This document shows positions 18,642-29,361 of a DNA stretch of 64,000 bases, one piece after another. Positions within the stretch are counted from its first letter, which is position 1. Each line of letters starts with the position of its first letter. A model generated the notes under the pieces. That model was not told the DNA's origin. It saw only the letters and a list, made by a program, of their open reading frames with translations, and searched no databases. Origin of the DNA: Pomphorhynchus laevis (Eukaryota; Acanthocephala; Palaeacanthocephala; Echinorhynchida; Pomphorhynchidae); the NCBI GenBank assembly GCA_012934845.2, contig WNNJ02001091.1, positions 1-64,000 of the forward strand, in the 5' to 3' direction. The position numbers and the translations under genes are program-made.

Positions 18642-19080
18642 TTTTTTAACAATAAAAGGTTATTCGGATATACATCCTTATAATTTATTATCTTTTAATT
18701 TAATAATAATATTTTTTTAATCAGACAATAATTTTTTTTGCAATAAAAGGTTCCCGCAAATGGGCCTGCAATTCACGAAAACAAATCATTAATTATTTTT
18801 AAATTTTAGTTTGTGATTTCTCTATAGTTATTTTGATTTCCTTCTTATCGTGAAGGAAACCACCTTTACTATCTTGATTGAGATACCGCTTCTTAGTTTT
18901 CTTATATATTGTCCATACATATCTGAATTTCTTGCTGTCATCCGAGTTGCAATTTGCTTCAACACCTGGTTTGCGATATATCCAATACCTCCTACGGTCG
19001 AAAAAATTAAAGGATGAAAAGATCCTTTTTCTATCTTTGCTATACGTTCCGCGTATTTCGCATTCTTCCTATTTTCGTGG
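18642..19080 (-). mobile_element. 5'-truncated RLE-type LINE 3' end (element J)
   Basis: Minus-strand open stretch 18,828-19,079 (84 codons with stop) reads HENRKNAKYAERIAKIEKGS and on through FHPLIFSTVGGIGYIANQVLK, the C-terminal end of the RLE domain. The 3' UTR carries GGCCCATTTGCGGGAACC (18,751-18,768), one base different from the motif of elements C and F. The 5' truncation at 19,080 enters TAA repeats. Confidence 0.85.
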
Positions 19081-19099
19081 TAATAATAATAATAATTTG

Positions 19100-19471
19100 A
19101 TTATCGAACGTGAGTACAACTAACTTTTTCGAATATGAATTTGTGATAGTCAATAAGATAAGCATATAAGAATATAAGATAATTTAGTAAATATTATTAT
19201 CAATTTACAAGACAAAACCCTAAGGCGGTTTAGTCTGCCACTATAACATAAACGTTTATTAATAACAACAACGGTTAAAATTTTGAAATTGTAGCAATAT
19301 GTAGAGTATGTCATTCGAATAACTTGGTCGGGATAACGTATCCATTCTTAAAGTCTCCTTATGAATGTAGCAATGTTGTCTACACGTAGAAACACCGTCT
19401 AACTCCGCCATGGCCGATCCCAAGCACGTTCTGAGAAAGGAGGAGAGTATAAACAATAAAAGTGTATCAAT
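19100..19471. other. No recognisable feature
   Basis: AT-rich sequence after the last TAA junction. A minus-strand open frame that starts in it is fed by the adjacent minisatellite and is not credible as a gene. Confidence 0.5.
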
Positions 19472-19950
19472 CGGACGTAACAAACGGACTGAACGAACGG
19501 TCTGAACAAACGAACGGTCTGAACAAACGAACGGTCTGAACGAACATACTGAACGAAATGAATGAACGGACTGAACGAACGGATGGACTGAATGAACTGA
19601 ATGGAATAAACGAACGGACTGAACGAACTGAACGAACGGAATGAACGGACTAAAAGAACGGTCTAAACGAACATTCTGAATGAACGGTCTGAACAAACGG
19701 TCTGAACAAACGGTCTGAACAAACGGTCTGAACAAACGGTCTAAACAAACGGACTGGACGATCGGAATTAACGGACTAAATGAACGGGGTGAACGAACGG
19801 GCTGAACAAACGGATTGAACGAACTGACTGAACGAAAGGACTGAACGAATGAATTGAATAACCGGACTGACAGAACGGACTAAACGAACATATTGAACGA
19901 TCGACCTGAACAAACAAAATGTACGAACGGACTGAACGAACACACTGTAT
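19472..19950. repeat. 13-bp minisatellite (GGACTGAACGAAC type)
   Basis: Many tandem copies of a 13-bp unit, mainly GGACTGAACGAAC and GGTCTGAACAAAC, with drift and some units of other length. The apparent 158-aa frame on the minus strand (rich in FRPF, VQTV, SDR) is this repeat translated. Confidence 0.85.
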
Positions 19951-19984
19951 TCGTCTGCGCGATTATTTTTTATCAGTTTGATAA

Positions 19985-20060
19985 TTTTTGATTATTCTTA
20001 GTAAGCTTGTAAGCGTGCCGTTGGCACGCATTTACCATTCAAAATAAATTTCTCTCTTAA
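19985..20060 (+). mobile_element. Isolated L2-like LINE 3' end hairpin
   Basis: GTAAGCGTGCCGTTGGCACG followed by CATTT and an AATAAA. It is the 3' terminal hairpin shared by the L2-like copies found further right, here between two minisatellite blocks and with no coding sequence attached. Confidence 0.6.
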
Positions 20061-20149
20061 ATGTCCGGTAACATGTTCCATACACTAACAGCACGATGCG
20101 AAATACGATATAGACTGAGACATCTTCGATGATATATTGTATATATAAC

Positions 20150-20256
20150 AAACTTAACGAACGGACTGAACGAACGAACTTAACGAACGGACTTAACAAA
20201 CAGACTTAAGGAACGGACTTAACGAACGGACTTAACGGACGGAATAAAGGAACGGA
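20150..20256. repeat. Second block of the 13-bp minisatellite (GGACTTAACGAAC type)
   Basis: Tandem GGACTTAACGAAC and GGACTGAACGAAC units, the same family as the block at 19,472, separated from it by the isolated LINE 3' end. Confidence 0.8.
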
Positions 20257-21387
20257 TTAATTTATTTTTTATATACTCATCATTATTAAATTCTTTTTAA
20301 TTATTTCTAAAAGCCTTTTTAAAAATCTATATTGATGTTCTAATGGACGATTGTTTAAGTATAGATCACTAAAAACAAACGCATTGAGCACTACTTAGAA
20401 ACAACAAATCCAACTAAGACAGATGTCTAGCAATCCCATTCACCACAGACTTCACTCTGTTTTCGAATCTATTATCAGACAGAGTCCCTTTCAAACACCA
20501 ATGATATATCTGCTTTTACAGATATCTGATAAATTATCTGCTTTTATATATGATAAACTGCTTTTACAGTTTTCCTGCCACTACTAAACCCGAGAATGTG
20601 ATCACCCAATAATTAGCAAGATTCGTAGTGTCGAGCCAAGTATCTAACAGAACTTTCTCATAGACCATCACCATATTATTGGATTTAGTAATTAGTCTTT
20701 TGCCCTAGGCCGTTGACATCCATCGATCATTTGCAAATATTTAACCCTTCGGAAGAAATATTACTTTTCCGTGTGAAAAATCTGGCCTGGCTGCTAGAGG
20801 TGAAGCTAGCAGTTTAGCGGCAATTTTCACTCGGAGTTCCTTGTTGATCAACTAGGTTACAGCCGCGCACCCCGAGATGTAATTCGATAACGACTTAGAA
20901 TTGATCGTACACGCATCTAAAGGATCTCCAGGTGTGATATCATCTTCCAACGGGTCAATGTGATGGAGAGTAAGCTCCAACTTCGCTTGAAGCTGCACAA
21001 CGTCGGTGTATATCATTGCATTTAATAATGTATTTTTTCATCTCTTTGATTACAATCCTAAAAACATTTGAAACGATATACTTGGAAGCTTAACTTTCCA
21101 AGACCGATATGTGGTATTCCTTTTGATTGACCACTATTCTTTTCCAAAAGTCTTGTAAGACAGGAGTTTTCTCCGTCACGCTTTAACGACTCAACGGCTT
21201 TGATGTTGGAGTCGGCACATGGGAAAACTTTCTCTACACATCGGAAAATTTCATGTGCAAGGCATCGGGATTACATTTTGGCAATGGCGGTCGTTTTGCC
21301 AGCAGGTGTTTATTTGCTGAGTTTAATAATTTAATTTTGAATTGTAAAAAAATTATATACTTTCACACATTCATTATATAATTTAAA
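20257..21387. other. Unassigned, with a short minus-strand open stretch at 20,852-21,016
   Basis: Base composition is less AT-rich than the flanks from about 20,700 to 21,290. The minus strand has a 54-codon ATG-started stretch (20,852-21,016; MIYTDVVQLQAKLELTLHHI at its start) with a protein-like composition, but I recognise no family. Nothing else can be assigned. Confidence 0.3.
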
Positions 21388-21639
21388 ATGCCAATTATTA
21401 TTACTAAAAAATATAATATCATTGTGTCGGAAATTCGCAGATCAATTAGCGTTGCCTTGGTCAGGGCATCATCTCGTTGTCTAAGGGATCCGCGTTACCA
21501 TGTTCCCGGTTCCTATCAGTTCACCAGGACCGTCAAATCGACACCCCCACGCAAATATTATCATCGCAGAATCCCTCTTCGCGCCAAGACTCTGGACTTG
21601 AGAGTCACTCTATCAAAACATGAAATATTAATTTGTTGA
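21388..21639 (+). CDS. Small basic ORF of unknown function
   Basis: 83 codons, ATG to TGA, rich in Arg and Lys (RRSISVALVRASSRCLRDPR; KYYHRRIPLRAK). There is no signal peptide, no membrane segment and no family I recognise. It lies in a less AT-rich island bounded by AT-rich DNA and upstream of an RLE LINE fragment. It may be a decayed piece of a mobile element, an exon, or chance. Confidence 0.2.
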   Translation: MPIIITKKYNIIVSEIRRSISVALVRASSRCLRDPRYHVPGSYQFTRTVKSTPPRKYYHRRIPLRAKTLDLRVTLSKHEILIC

Positions 21640-21805
21640 TATGCATAGCAGATTTCGCGGTAGACTTGGAGAGGTTTACGAAGATTGACGAATTTTCTCC
21701 AGTTTAATTATAAATTTTTGTTTGTTATAATAAATTCAATTTATTTAAAAAAATAAAAAAAATATTTTATCTATATATTAATCTATATTTTAATCTATAC
21801 GCCAT

Positions 21806-22090
21806 CGTGAAGCAAGGCTGGACATTGCCTGTTATGGACTCATTGGAGAAAGAATGGGGATATCCTTTATGGATGTTTGTATTTTCAACAATCACGCTCC
21901 TTCTTATCTAAATTACGAATCCACATCGTGTTACAAATACAATGAGAACAGAGAAATTGCAAAATACGCAGAGCGTATATCTTATGTAGAACGCGCAGCA
22001 TTGCGATACATGTTGTGTTTGCTGTAACAGGATGAGAAGGGAATATGGCTTCCAACCTCTTAAAGCTAATTGCAATAAAAATAACTTATT
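21806..22090 (+). pseudogene. RLE-type LINE endonuclease fragment
   Basis: Reads REARLDIACYGLIGERMGI, SFMDVCIFNNHAPSY and YNENREIAKYAERISYVERA, the RLE segment of the family seen in region 1, then shifts frame near 22,000 and continues as VTG and NMASNLLKLIA-like sequence to about 22,080. About 75 codons before the first stop at 22,025. The 5' side is cut within the endonuclease domain. It is far from the TAA cluster and shows no TAA flank. Confidence 0.75.
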
Positions 22091-22930
22091 TTGAATTTAA
22101 ATTTTAAATTTTAAATTGATATTAATCATATAAAATCTTATAACATTTTTATTATTATTTATAACTATTTATTATTTAATTATTTAAATTTTACTTAGCA
22201 TTATTTTAAATTTATAAATAGTGCAAAATACGTAGACTCAGTTAGCTCATCTGATTTATATAGAAAATCGGTTAATAATCAAACCCGCTAATCATTGAGA
22301 AACTTTCATGTTTATGGTTGTAGTCGAAAAAATATTAACCAAGCGACGAACCTTGCTTGATCGACAAGTGAAACGATCCAATCTGAAATTGATTTAGATA
22401 TTGTATCATATAAACTTATGGATTACTAGTTATATATTTTGATATTTCCGTATCTAATTTCAATCAACTAAATTTTATAGAAAAATACGTAAGCTACAAA
22501 ACGACCATAAATTGGTTGTGTCTACATACACGTTTTTCACTAAGATATCACACCAAGATATACAACGCTGATACACCTGTCCACTCATTTTGTATTTATT
22601 CAATCGTCATGTAATTTCAGTAAAACACAACGCCTTATCGACTGACTTAAGATGACATCTGATTATTATTTTTAAATTATCACATTAAAATATAAATAAA
22701 TATAATCAAATGAATATAAAATGTCTAATTCAATCTAATCTAATTTGTACATCTCTGTCCAGCATTAATAACTTATTAGATTGGAGAAGTATAAGACGGT
22801 CCTTTTTAATATTATAATCTTTCTCATAGCACATGATACATTAATTATTAATCTATTTATAAAATACTAAGTTAAATAATTGTTTTAAAAATATAAAAAT
22901 ATAAATAAATATAATAAAAATATTATTACT
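22091..22930. other. AT-rich DNA, nothing recognised
   Basis: No open frame of note and no repeat structure beyond simple A/T runs. Confidence 0.5.
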
Positions 22931-22935
22931 AGAAT

Positions 22936-23498
22936 GTCAGCGAGCGTGACTCAATAGACACCGTCACAATTTAAAATATAAAAAGGAAACTAACAACAAA
23001 GTAATTAAAAATTAGTCAGTTTCTTCAAAGTAGATACAAATCCACGTCTGTTTGTTTGCTTCACCACTTCCGCCGGTAAACTGTTCCAAGCTGGAATGAC
23101 ACGCACGGCAAAATTAATGTTTCTTTTTTTACACCAGTGTTTACGTTGTAACATAAGTGGATGACCACGTAATCTTGAGTCATTTCGCGTACGAAATAGA
23201 CTTCTAACGGGATTCTCAGGATTGGTTATCGAAGCCACACTACAACTAGGTCATTTAGTGCTCGAAATGAAGATAATGAGGGCATATGAAGGCGACTTAA
23301 CCGTTCCTTATAAGTAAGGTTATGAAGGCCCGCAACCCGTTTAGAAGAACGTCGCAATACCTGTTCAATACGAAACTCTTCCGATTTGTTAACTGGGTAT
23401 GATGCTGGAGAACAATAGTTTAGAACACTTGAACAGAGAGTAGTGAATAAAAGTTTAAATGACTCAATTTCTAATTTACTAAAACATCTGGAAATCAT
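22936..23498 (-). pseudogene. CR1/Jockey-type LINE ORF2 C-terminal fragment
   Basis: Two minus-strand segments in different frames (23,498-23,226 and 23,238-23,005) read LEIESFKLLFTTLCSSVLNY, YKERLSRLHMPSLSSFRALN, then RLRGHPLMLQ and VIPAWNSLPAEVV, a typical post-RT C-terminus. One frameshift lies near 23,230. The sense 3' UTR ends at about 22,936 with TAATAAT. Confidence 0.8.
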
Positions 23499-23500
23499 AC

Positions 23501-24780
23501 CGGAAATTCAAGCACGATAACCAGCATGGTTTCCGCCCAGGAAGATCTACTGTCACAAACCTCATACTTGCGAGGAGTGATTGGACCAGATATGCCGAGG
23601 CTGGAGTTAGTGTTGATGTTTTGTTTTTCGACCTCAGCAAAGCATTTGATCGGATATACTATGATGTCCTCCTTATTACGCTGGAACAGTACGGCATCAG
23701 AGGAACCCTCCTTAATTGGATTAACTCCATCCTTAGAAATCGGAAGATTACTGTATTGGCTTATAAACAAATGTCAAAAACAAGAAATCCTGGACGCGGT
23801 GTTCCTCAGGGATCGGTACTCAGTCCATTGCTCTTCATTATTTACATCAACGAGCTTACTACAGCTATTTCGAGTCCATGTGGTTTATATGCCGACGACT
23901 TGAAAATTTGGCGACCAATAATCGATAGCCGAGATCCAATGATACTCCAGAGAGACATTGATAATATTAAGGTATGGTGTAATCAACGGGGACTGGTATT
24001 AAACCCCGATAAGTCAAAACATATGCGCATCGGACATCTACACATCAATTCATCATATACCATTGACGGAAGAGAAATTGAAACAGTTCTCCAATTTCAA
24101 GACCTTGGAGTGATCGTAAATAGAAACTTATCGACCATCCCACATACCAGTCACACAGTTGCTAAATGCCGTCGAATTTTAGGACTTATTAGAAGGACCA
24201 TTGGCCAGCTTGACGCATCCAGTTTTAAGTTAATTTACAATGCTTATGTCTTATCTTTAATGAGATACGCTTCACCTGCCTGTCACCCTCAAACTACGAC
24301 AGAGATGAACCTGTACGAATCCATATTACGCAAGGCCACATATCTTGTACCCAGCCAACGCAAGCTCTCATTCATTTTTCGACTTCACGCACTTGGTGTG
24401 ACCACAGTGAAGAAATCTTTAAAGTCATCTGATTTAATGTTTGTGTGGACAGCGCTTAATGTTCAAAAAAAGGCAGAGGGAACATGTTTGTCGCAAACTG
24501 TTCGAACTTCGAAATTCAAACAGATTGAGGGGACATCACCTCACGTTAAAGACCCACATTCGTCCACGAAGAAGATTTAACACAATTGTCAACCGAACGT
24601 GGAAAAGCTGGAATAAGCTACCAAGTCAAGTGGTTTCGGCCTCCAGTATTTTGTCCTTCAAGAGAAATCTGAAGAATGTACTAACTTAAAACAATCGGAT
24701 TTTCATTGATATTTTTTTAACCCTGTACCCAGCCTGTACGAGCTCTACGCTCTTTTGCTGCTGTTGTATTTAATAATAAT
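23501..24780 (+). mobile_element. 5'-truncated CR1/Jockey-type LINE
   Basis: Plus-strand copy that begins abruptly at 23,501, back to back with the minus-strand fragment to its left. Coding runs to 24,689. A ~90-bp 3' UTR ends in TTGTATTTAATAATAATAAT, a TAA tail. Confidence 0.82.
23502..24689 (+). pseudogene. CR1/Jockey-type LINE reverse transcriptase, partial, two frameshifts
   Basis: It starts in RT with HDNQHGFRPGRSTVTNLILA, shifts frame near 23,600, then continues VLFFDLSKAFDR, GRGVPQGSVLSPLLFIIYIN, the catalytic YADD (CGLYADDLKIW), LVLNPDKSKHMRIGH and LGVIVNRNLS to about 24,500. A second shift follows, and the last segment (24,441-24,689) gives LRGHHLTLK and SWNKLPSQVV. The RT core is uninterrupted across the palm. 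The endonuclease and ORF1 are missing. Confidence 0.85.
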
Positions 24781-24781
24781 A

Positions 24782-25215
24782 ATCCAATTAACAATTACAG
24801 AATCAAAGTGAAGTCCTATAAGTTTGCCAATAAGTATATTATGATTGATTGTATCGAAAGCACGCGAGAAGTCCACGAATACCACGTCGGTGTCGACACC
24901 TGCATCAAAAGCACTTGACCAATCATCTCTAGCAATTAGAAGATTTGAACATGTTGATCTACTCGAACGGAATCCATGTTGGGCAGGATGTAAAAGGTTA
25001 TTTATCGAAATATGGCGGTTGATGTGTAACAAAATCAAACGCTCTAGAACATTTGAGGTCATCAACCAAGGCCAGATAATGGCTCTGAATCAGTAAATTA
25101 AATCATTTATAAAAATAACAAAGAATAGTGGGCCAAACACAGTATCGTGGGGAACATCACAATGAACATGTTTTGCTGATTAAAGATAGCCACCAACTCT
25201 AACTCGATAAAATCT
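24782..25215 (-). pseudogene. APE-type LINE RT fragments in permuted order
   Basis: Minus strand 25,065-24,782 reads TSNVLERLILLHINRHISIN, QHGFRSSRST and VVFVDFSRAFDTINH, which is the fingers and first palm part of RT. Upstream on the same strand (25,200-25,095) lies a frameshifted piece like VPHDTVFGPLFFVIFINDL, a motif that normally comes after, not before, AFD. So either two partial copies are joined or the element was rearranged at insertion. Confidence 0.7.
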
Positions 25216-26278
25216 ATTATGAAAAAATAGATTTATTTTTACGTGCCAAATGAGTGCTCGCGCAAGCTTACATGACCACGAAGAAAAACAAAAGTCTAAA
25301 TCATGTGTCCAGATGGGAACGGAGGTATTTGAATGTCATAAAGGAGGAAGGGCGGCAGACGTCGAGAGGAGCTGATTCCAGGAGAGGGTAGCGGCGACGA
25401 AAAAGGATCAGAGACTGTAGTTGTTAGAGTAATTGGGAACATTAAGTAAGAAGGAATGACGGGAACACAACGAGAGAGAGGTGGGGCGAGTGTCGTCTAA
25501 AAAAGAGGTTAATGAACGATGGGAAGCCGAATTCGATGAGACGAAAAGTGACGAGAAGCGGGAGTTAAATGCGGGTATGGATGGTGTGCCAGGAGAGTTG
25601 GTCAAGATATGTAGATGTGTGGTCGAAGCGAATGAGACGTAGGAGCACTCGAACGATAGAGTTGATGATGAGTTGTAGGGTAGGATGATGGAATTTGGAG
25701 AATTGGCGAACAGGCTGAGGCAATAATGGATTTTAGGGAAAGAAGCGATGAAAGAAGAGACATACAGGAACGGAAATCTATAACGATGCAGATATGGCGG
25801 ATGTCATACAGAATTAAGTTAGACGAAAGAACCTTACCGCAGACGAAGGTTTTGAGACAAAGGTGGTCATCAAAATGGAATCCAAAGTGAAATTGTTGAC
25901 TATGGGAATTATTGATGAGACAAAAGATACAGGGGGAGGATATATGCTAGATTGACTGGGGAGGATCCACATTATTTCGGACTTGTCTGGATTTAGAACG
26001 AGGCGAAGAGAGGAGATTCGTTTGTAGGTAGAAGAAAGACCGTTGGAGGCAGAAATTTCGATATCGCGTATGCGATGTGGGGGTGCATGATCATATATGA
26101 GGATGTCATCGGCGTATTGCATGACGTTAAAAAGTAAGGTTTGATAACTGAAGAGAGATCACCGAGGAGAAGAGAGAAAAGCAGGAGTCCTAGGACTGAA
26201 CCTTGTGGGACCCCGCAGAAAATAGAGATGAGAGGAGAGGATGATGAATTTGAACAGAGTCGAAAAGAACGATCTGTT
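25216..26278 (-). pseudogene. L2-like LINE 3' half, broken (copy O)
   Basis: Minus strand. From 26,278: a CGVPQGSVLG motif, then LLLFSLLLGDLSS, a MQYADDILIY catalytic box (26,122 on), LRLVLNPDKSEIM and, near 25,450, NVPNYSNNYSL of the C-terminus, spread over several frames with many stops. The 3' end has the hairpin unit (about 25,236-25,290) with GCGCAAGCTTACATGACCAC. 5' truncated at RT. A close copy lies at 27,278-28,303. Confidence 0.8.
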
Positions 26279-27270
26279 CCCCAAAATGGGGTGGATTGTG
26301 AATTTGTACAACATGATCTTAACTGTATCGGGACTTGGTGTAATAATACTGGTCTAATACTCAACACGACAAGTGTATATGTATGACCAATTAGCATTGG
26401 CAAGACCAATTAGTCTTGCCAGTGCTATTTCTAAAATTATGGAGACTCATTGTGAAAAGAATACGTGACCATCTAAAATTATATCAAATTCTTGATGATT
26501 CTCAACACACCTTCCGACGCGATCGCTCGTGCGTGACTAATCTCTTAAAGGCTCGCGAAGATTAGGTAGCTGCTCTAAAGTTCGGGTTTTACGGTCGATA
26601 TAATATTTCTTGATTTATCTAAGGAATTCGTCAGAGTTCCGAACACTCGTTTAGATTCATCATTACGTCATTACGGTGTTCCTACTGCAATTTACAACAG
26701 GATTAACACTTTCCTTGATACTGATATTTCGTCGTGCGATTATATGAAGTTTTGCCAACAGCTTGACGTGTTCATTTGGATGTTCCTCAGGTCACGGTCC
26801 AAGGTCCACTTATATTTATCGTATTTTTGAATAACATACTTCTAAGGTTAAAGTGTCCTCACCTAGCATTTGGTGACGATGTCAAAATATGGGCAACAAC
26901 CCAAAATGAGGCGGATTGTGAATTTGTACTAAACTTTATTGTGCCCTAGTAAGACCACATATTGGGTACTGTGTACAGGCAACCTTTCCAACAACCAGGG
27001 GTGTGTTGATTAACTTGGAAAATGTACTCAGAAGTGCTTACAAATAGTGTTGTTAAAGGAGTTTTACTTTAACGTTAAAATGCTTGAATGTTTCAGCAGT
27101 GAGGTATCGCTTTCTTAACTTGATTGCACTTTGGCGAATTGTATATTCAGCTGATGGTTTTCCTGTGGATGTAGTTAGATTTTGAGAGAATACGAGATTG
27201 CACTGCCAATGAATAATGCTGTTAAAAATTTCAGGGTAAGATGCGAAAATTTTAGACTATCTGAACGGGC
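26279..27270 (+). pseudogene. Degenerate CR1/Jockey-type LINE pieces
   Basis: Plus-strand RT relics: 26,279-26,390 reads QNGVDCEFVQHDLNCIGTWC and NNTGLILN. Then 26,400-26,960 reads ASAISKIME, SCVTNLLKARED, a decayed palm, FLNNILLRLK and GDDVKIWATTQNEADCEFV. After that comes a C-terminal relic (RYRFLNLIALWRIV near 27,100). The DCEFV segment occurs twice (26,290 and 26,918), so two pieces are joined out of order. Many stops; old. Confidence 0.65.
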
Positions 27271-27277
27271 AATAGAT

Positions 27278-28303
27278 TAAAAAAAAAGATTTATTTTTAC
27301 GTGGGAAATGCGTGCTGGTGAACGCTTACATGACCACGAAGAAAAAGCAAACAAAAGTCTAAATCATGTGTCGAGAAGGTGGGAACGGAAGATGTATTTG
27401 AATATGATAAAGGAGGGAGCGCGGAGGACGTCGAAAGGGAGCTAATTCCAGGCGAGGAGAACGGCGACGAGGAAGGATCGGATAGCGTAGTTATTCGTGT
27501 AATTGGGAAACATTGAGTAATATGGAATGACGAGAACGCAGCGATAGAGAGGTGGGGCGAGTGTCATCTAAGAAAGGGAGGTTGATGAACGATGGGGAGC
27601 CGACAGCGATTAGGCGAAAAGTGATGAGAAGGCGGAGTTGATGATGCGTTGTTGGCGTAGGATGATGGATTTTGGATACTTGGCGAAAAGGCTGAGGCAG
27701 TAATCGATGTAATACGAGACATACAGGAACGAAAGTCGATAAGGAGTCGGATACGGCGGATGTCACGGAGAATTAAGTAAGACGAGCGGACATTGCCACT
27801 GAAGAAAAGTTTAAGGAAAATGTGATCATTGAAATGGAATCCTAAGAAAGTGAGATTGTTTGCTATGGAAATGATTGATGAGGCAAAAGATTAAAGGGGA
27901 TGAGATATGTTAGGTTAACGGGGGAGGATCCACATTATTTTGGACTTGTCTGGGTTTAGAACGAGACAGGGATGGTAGAGACGTTTGTAGATAGAAGAAA
28001 GACAGTTGGAGGCAGAAATTGCGATATAGTGTATGCGATGGGCGCGTGCATGAACGTATATGAATATGTCATCGGCGTATTGCATGACGTTAAAGGAGTA
28101 GGGTTTGATAACTGAAGAGAGATCACCGAGGAGAAGAGAGAAAAGCAGGAGTCCTAGGACTGAACCTTGTGGGACCCCGCGGAAAATAGAGATGAGAGGA
28201 GAGGATGATGAATTTGAACAGACGCGAAAAGAACGGTCAGATAAATATGAGGCAAGCCATGCTACGGAGGAGAAAGAAAATCCGTAATCATAACGAAGGC
28301 AAG
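27278..28303 (-). pseudogene. L2-like LINE 3' half, broken (copy Q)
   Basis: Same family and extent as the copy at 25,216-26,278, but reaching slightly further 5' (YGFSFSSVAWLASYLSDRSF near 28,280). It holds the GVPQGSVLG region, a damaged catalytic region, an ATP-poor C-terminus and the 3' hairpin at 27,296-27,345. Several frameshifts and stops. The segment 28,090-28,215 is nearly identical to 26,120-26,245. Confidence 0.8.
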
Positions 28304-28314
28304 ATAATAATAAT

Positions 28315-29085
28315 ACAATAATTTATTTAACGTGGCAAATGCGTGCAAAATGCACGCTTACATGACCACTAACAAACAAAAAAAGAACATCAAAAGTCAC
28401 AGATAATTAGTTAATTGTTGAAATGGAATTGGATTTGGCGTTTGAAGCACGGCATAGATGTTGATTGGCGGATATGAATAGGCAGTTGATTCCACAAGAG
28501 AGGAGCAGCCACAACGAAGGAGCGGAAGCCAAAAGAGGTAGAGTAGATTGGGACATGTAAAAGAAGGGAATTACGGGAACGCAGAGCACAATACACAGTA
28601 CGAGATTTGTCGAGAAAAGGAAGGTTGAGAAATAAAGGGGTATGAGAAGTTATAAGGCGAAAAGCAATGATAAGAAGACGAATTTGAACACGACAATAAA
28701 TGGTAGGCCAATCAAGAGAAACAAGATAGTGAGATGTATGATCAAAACGACGAAGACGGAGGAGAACTCGGACGGCAGCGTTGATGATGCGTTGTAAAGG
28801 AAGAAGAGTGGATTTAGGTGAGTTGGAAAATAGACTAAGACAGTAATCAAGTCTTGAGAAAAGAAGAGAAGATATTAGAGTCATACAAGGAGGGAAATCG
28901 ATCAATCTACGAGCTTGAAGGAGATTGCGGAGTATCAAGATAGATGAGCGTATTTTATCACTAACGTTTGGTTTAAGTGAAAGTCGGTTGTCGAAATGAA
29001 AGCCTAGGAAAATGAGATTATCAACGATAGGAAGAATTGTAGAATTTAATGATACGTTTTTCCTGGTAAAACGCTTCTGTTCAGA
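28315..29085 (-). pseudogene. L2-like LINE C-terminal fragment, other subfamily
   Basis: A 175-codon open stretch (28,938-28,411) reads SRLDYCLSLFSNSPKSTLLP, LQRIINAAVRVLLRLRRFDH, ALRSRNSLLLHVPIYS and PLLWNQLPIHIR, a typical L2/CR1-like C-terminal domain; it ends in the family 3' hairpin (28,330-28,372: GCGTGCAAAATGCACGC). An open but frameshifted relic continues 5' to about 29,085. Confidence 0.8.
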
Positions 29086-29139
29086 ATATATGGCCGAATT
29101 TGCTAGAAATCCCAGGAGGCGGTGTAATCACAATTCACA

Positions 29140-29361
29140 AATATATATATATATATATATATATAGCCGAATTTGCTAGAAATCGAGCAAGCGAAAATTT
29201 AATTTGTTATTAGCAAGAAAATAGCTTTCGGGATTTCCCCTTCTTCAGTTTACAAATTATTAGCACTGATAATAATTTGTAAACTGAAGAAGGGGAAATC
29301 CCGAAAGCTATTTTCTTGCTAATAACAAATTAAATTTTCGCTTGCTCGATTTGAAAATCTA

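Noticed and set aside
19259-19735. 158-codon minus-strand ORF rich in FRPF/VQTV/SDR
   Set aside because: It is the 13-bp minisatellite translated; the period and codons follow the repeat, and no start or promoter evidence exists.
21388-21639. Assignment of the small basic ORF to a viral or transposon protein
   Set aside because: No family motif was recognisable; the ORF is listed only as unknown.
26141-26386. Plus-strand ORF with MITEERSPRRREKSRSPRTEP (and 28,105-28,287)
   Set aside because: It looks like an RS-rich splicing protein but is the antisense of L2-like RT sequence repeated in two LINE copies.
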